Shown here piece after piece: positions 21,060 to 23,478 of a DNA stretch of 23,478 nucleotides (its first letter is position 1; each line of letters starts with the position of its first letter). Location of the stretch: the NCBI GenBank assembly GCA_000433635.1, contig HF997826.1, positions 1-23,478 on the forward strand, given 5' to 3'. A program made the position numbers and the translations under genes. The notes below the pieces were generated by a model. That model saw only the letters and a program-made list of their open reading frames with translations, ran no database searches and was not told the origin of the DNA. This DNA is from Ruminococcus sp. CAG:254 (lineage in GTDB: Bacteria > Bacillota > Clostridia > Oscillospirales > Ruminococcaceae).

Positions 21060-21974
21060 ATGAAAACAAAAAGAACAATGGCAGGTATTCTGGCAATGGC
21101 AATGGCTGCGTCTGCATTGGCATTCAATCCGGTATTTGCAGCAGGAGAAATCGGCATTTCTGCGGAAAAGGTTTCTGCAAAGGCAGGGGCTGAATTTACG
21201 CTGGCTGTTTCCCTCAAGGATGTTCCGTCTACTGGGGTCGGCGGCTGCGAATTTTCTCTCGCTTATGATAGCAGCATTGTAACCGTTACTGGTGTGACTG
21301 CTGGTACAATTGCACAGACTGGTGCGGATGATCAGGAATCTGCGTTTGCTGGCGAAGCACCGAGCTTTGACAGCAATTTTTCAGCCGCTGGTGTCATTGA
21401 TGTCATCTATTCTACTGGTTTAACAGACAGTGCTTATATGGTAAAGCAGGACGGCGTGTTCCTGACCATTACAGGTACAGTCAACGAAAGTGCAAAGGTT
21501 GGCGATGTTTCTGACTTTAAGATTCAGCCGATCGATCGGGAAACCACTCCAGGTTCTGGCACAAAGAATGATCAGATCGTGTTCGCAAGCATTGCGGAAG
21601 ATGGAACAGTTTCCAGCTATGATACCGTTGTCAGCGATGGTTCTGTAACAGTTGTTGGCGACAGCGAAACAACAACCGCTGTAACAACTACAACTGGTTC
21701 TGATTCTACTACGACCGAAACCAAGGAAACCACAACCGAATCAGAAAGTGATATCAACTATGGTGACGCAAATCTGGACGGTAAGGTTGACCTGACAGAT
21801 GCAATTACACTGAATAAGTATCTGGCTGGTGTGCTCACTGCAAGTGATCAGGCTGTAAAGAACATGAACGTTTATTTGGATAGCAATGTCGACGATAAGG
21901 ATACCACTTATCTGATGAAGTTTATTTTGAACGTGGATGGTTATCAGGATCTGCCGATCACTCCAGAAGCTTAA
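21060..21974 (+). CDS. Secreted adaptor scaffoldin: one cohesin plus dockerin (ScaC-like)
   Basis: 304 aa. A signal peptide (about 1-27, ending in PVFAAG) is followed by a cohesin domain (about 28-199) starting ISAEKVSAKAGAEFTLAVSL and containing EFSLAYDSSIVTVTGV. A Thr/Ser/Glu-rich linker spans 201-233 and a dockerin about 234-296. The first calcium loop is canonical (D236, N238, D240, G241, D244, D247). The second (270-281) is divergent: Asn at position 1, Tyr at 3, Ser at 6. A single-cohesin protein with its own dockerin is an adaptor: it plugs into a scaffoldin cohesin and presents a cohesin of other specificity. In R. flavefaciens scaC precedes scaA, so this is likely the ScaC counterpart. 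AAGGAGG lies 6 nt upstream. Confidence 0.85.
   Translation: MKTKRTMAGILAMAMAASALAFNPVFAAGEIGISAEKVSAKAGAEFTLAVSLKDVPSTGVGGCEFSLAYDSSIVTVTGVTAGTIAQTGADDQESAFAGEAPSFDSNFSAAGVIDVIYSTGLTDSAYMVKQDGVFLTITGTVNESAKVGDVSDFKIQPIDRETTPGSGTKNDQIVFASIAEDGTVSSYDTVVSDGSVTVVGDSETTTAVTTTTGSDSTTTETKETTTESESDINYGDANLDGKVDLTDAITLNKYLAGVLTASDQAVKNMNVYLDSNVDDKDTTYLMKFILNVDGYQDLPITPEA
21660..21758 (+). repeat. Thr-codon-rich linker of the adaptor scaffoldin
   Basis: Low-complexity ACA/ACC/ACT-rich DNA encoding the Thr/Ser/Glu linker (residues 201-233) between cohesin and dockerin. Such linkers in cellulosomal proteins are flexible and often O-glycosylated; glycosylation here is inference. Confidence 0.6.
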
Positions 21975-22005
21975 TCATTCCCCATTTTTTTAATTTGGTT
22001 CTAAC

Positions 22006-22032
22006 TTCGGAAGAGATCCTTCTCTTGCCGAA
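22006..22032 (+). other. Stem-loop between the two scaffoldin genes
   Basis: TTCGG-AAGAGA pairs with TCTCTT-CCGAA (one bulged G) around a TCCT loop, an 11-bp stem. No T-run follows, so it is a poor terminator. It may stabilise the upstream message or lower read-through to the second gene. The rest of the 104-bp gap has no promoter I can recognise. Confidence 0.5.
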
Positions 22033-22078
22033 TGATAGCACATTTTAATTGCATTATGCAAAGAAAGGAAAAAGAAAC

Positions 22079-23478
22079 ATGAAGAAACGAACGAGAATTG
22101 CTTCTCTAGTTGCTGCGGTTGCTATGACTGTTTCTGCATTGCCAATGGCTGCTCTTCCAGCACTTGCAATTCAGACAACAACAGAAGGCGATCACGGTAC
22201 TCTAACGAATGCAGTTTACCAGATCCGCAAGGCACCGGATAATCTGCATGCACCAGCAAGTGATAGCAATCCAGCACAGAACTTGGTAGAAATCTCTAGA
22301 GATGACCTTGCAAAGGGAGATTATACCTTTAAGGCTGCTGCTTACATCAAGGCAGATGGTCAGATGACAGACGATGACTTTGTCTCGACAATCAGTATGA
22401 AGTGGCAGGCTTCTAACTACAAATACATGCGGTTTGCTGAAGATGACTATACCAGCGTAATCCCGATGGAAACTTATGAATTGTCTGATGGTACTAAATT
22501 TAATGCAACCTTAAGACCGTTCTCACTGGCAAAAATCACCCACAGCCCGAAGAAGGGTGATGGTTATTTCACACCGCTGTGGAGAGTTGTAACCAATGAA
22601 ACAGCAGTAGAACCGTGCACAGGTACACCAGTTTATTCCGCTGGTCCGAACAAGATCAAGTTCACCTGCACATACTATACAGAAGGTCAGTACAAGTCGC
22701 CTGACAGCAAGGTAATCGTTCCGGTAGAAAGCTCCAAGACTACAAAGGAATTTACTTTGGATTTGACTGTGGATGAAGAAACCAACACAGCGACTTATGA
22801 CTTCCAGGTACCGCAGCAGGGCACACAGCCGGGTGCATATCCGATGTTTGCATATCACGGTGTCATCCATAACTATGACTCGTCCACTCCAGAAGGACAG
22901 GTTATCAATGGCGACAACGATATGATCAGAATGCAGTACGGTGAAGATAATGGAACAAAGTGGCTGGATGGCAAGTCTGATTCTTATCCGATTATGACAT
23001 TTGATGTTACGATGTCGAAGGATACACCGGATGGCTATTACTATGTAAACTTTGATACAGAATCTGGTTCTCCTTACATCGAAGACAATCAGTCTATCAT
23101 CCTGAAGATGAACCGTATGGTTCGTGCTTACAAGGAAAATGGCAAGTCTTTGGTAGAAACCATTTATCCGACTGGCTTGGAAGACAAGTCCAACTTCCTG
23201 ACCATTAAGGTTGGCGATGCAAAGGAAACAACTGCAACTACAACCGCTACAACAACTACTTCTGCAGCAGAAACAACAACAACTGTTTCTGAAACAACTG
23301 TACCAGTAACAACAGCTGCTACAACAGCTGCTACAACAGCTCCTGCAACCTCTAGCGAAGCACCGACGACCACTACAACCAATGGACTGGTTGTTGGTAA
23401 TGAACCGACAATGGCAGTTAACAACGGTCAGAAGATCTTCGCAACACCGGGTCAGGAATATGCAGAAATTCCGCTGAA
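22079..23478 (+). CDS. Large scaffoldin, N-terminal part (runs off the window)
   Basis: The frame is open for 466 codons to the last base. A signal peptide (about 1-30, cleavage likely after ALA in LPALA) is followed by a module of about 350 residues (31-380) that I do not recognise. It contains two cysteines, many Tyr/Trp, and repeated beta-strand-like stretches such as FTLDLTVDEETNTATYDF and YPIMTFDVTMSKDTPDGYY. A Thr-rich linker spans 382-434. The last residues, KIFATPGQEYAEIPL, match the first strand of a cohesin (x-G-x-x-x-x-x-P-x), so cohesins should follow. By synteny with the R. flavefaciens sca cluster it may be ScaA or ScaB. The N-terminal module may bind carbohydrate or anchor the protein; that is speculation. 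AAAGGA (about 22065-22070) precedes the ATG. Confidence 0.75.
   Translation, partial: MKKRTRIASLVAAVAMTVSALPMAALPALAIQTTTEGDHGTLTNAVYQIRKAPDNLHAPASDSNPAQNLVEISRDDLAKGDYTFKAAAYIKADGQMTDDDFVSTISMKWQASNYKYMRFAEDDYTSVIPMETYELSDGTKFNATLRPFSLAKITHSPKKGDGYFTPLWRVVTNETAVEPCTGTPVYSAGPNKIKFTCTYYTEGQYKSPDSKVIVPVESSKTTKEFTLDLTVDEETNTATYDFQVPQQGTQPGAYPMFAYHGVIHNYDSSTPEGQVINGDNDMIRMQYGEDNGTKWLDGKSDSYPIMTFDVTMSKDTPDGYYYVNFDTESGSPYIEDNQSIILKMNRMVRAYKENGKSLVETIYPTGLEDKSNFLTIKVGDAKETTATTTATTTTSAAETTTTVSETTVPVTTAATTAATTAPATSSEAPTTTTTNGLVVGNEPTMAVNNGQKIFATPGQEYAEIPL
23309..23344 (+). repeat. 12-bp tandem repeat in the scaffoldin linker
   Basis: The unit ACAACAGCTGCT occurs at 23309-23320 and 23321-23332, and once more with a single change at 23333-23344. 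It encodes Thr-Thr-Ala-Ala repeats in the Thr-rich linker. It is in frame (12 bp), so copy-number change would alter linker length without a frameshift. Confidence 0.8.

Noticed and set aside
20960..21193. 77-codon ORF overlapping the start of the cohesin gene
   Set aside because: It is out of frame with the well-supported signal peptide and cohesin, rich in Asn/Lys/Cys, and lacks a ribosome-binding site.

Overview
The window comes from a low-to-mid GC Gram-positive Clostridia genome, most likely a cellulosome-forming Ruminococcus (R. flavefaciens / R. champanellensis group). Two things suggest this. The ribosomal proteins are Clostridia-like, with zinc-finger S14, L24 and Adk, rpsD inside the alpha operon, and a KOW gene between map and infA. 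The 3' end encodes secreted cohesin and dockerin proteins joined by Thr-rich linkers. The species assignment is inference from gene content.

Layout. (1) 1-3160, accessory genes: a Nudix hydrolase (+) with its own promoter and terminator; a CPBP-type membrane protease (+); a bidirectional terminator; and a convergent, translationally coupled DUF421-DUF4363 pair (-). (2) 3194-4402: a family-4 glycosyltransferase (+) with its own promoter. (3) 4403-4771: the promoter and a structured leader of about 290 nt with an apparent internal terminator (attenuator), ahead of the ribosomal operon. (4) 4772-20374: one uninterrupted S10-spc-alpha cluster of 32 genes, all on the + strand: rpsJ-rplC-rplD-rplW-rplB-rpsS-rplV-rpsC-rplP-rpmC-rpsQ-rplN-rplX-rplE-rpsZ-rpsH-rplF-rplR-rpsE-rpmD-rplO-secY-adk-map-KOW-infA-rpmJ-rpsM-rpsK-rpsD-rpoA-rplQ. 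It ends at a terminator at 20416-20457. rplV, rpsZ and rplF need start corrections, and rpmD and rpmJ are very short genes. (5) 20458-21059: a regulatory region with two strong promoters, an unexplained short transcript or mini-ORF, and two TTGTACAA palindromes 33 bp apart. (6) 21060-end: a single-cohesin plus dockerin adaptor scaffoldin (ScaC-like), then the 5' part of a larger scaffoldin (signal peptide, about 350-residue module of unknown function, Thr-rich linker, start of a cohesin) that runs off the window.

How the genes work together. The central block makes the core of both ribosomal subunits, the Sec translocon channel, nucleotide and N-terminal Met processing enzymes, IF1 and the RNA polymerase alpha subunit. 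Growth-rate control is probably exerted at the rpsJ leader and by hairpins in several intercistronic gaps. The downstream block is a separate unit for building an extracellular cellulosome: large scaffoldin, plus an adaptor that swaps cohesin specificity. The most interesting material is the rpsJ leader attenuator, the operator-like palindromes and extra promoter ahead of the cohesin gene, and the uncharacterised N-terminal module of the large scaffoldin.
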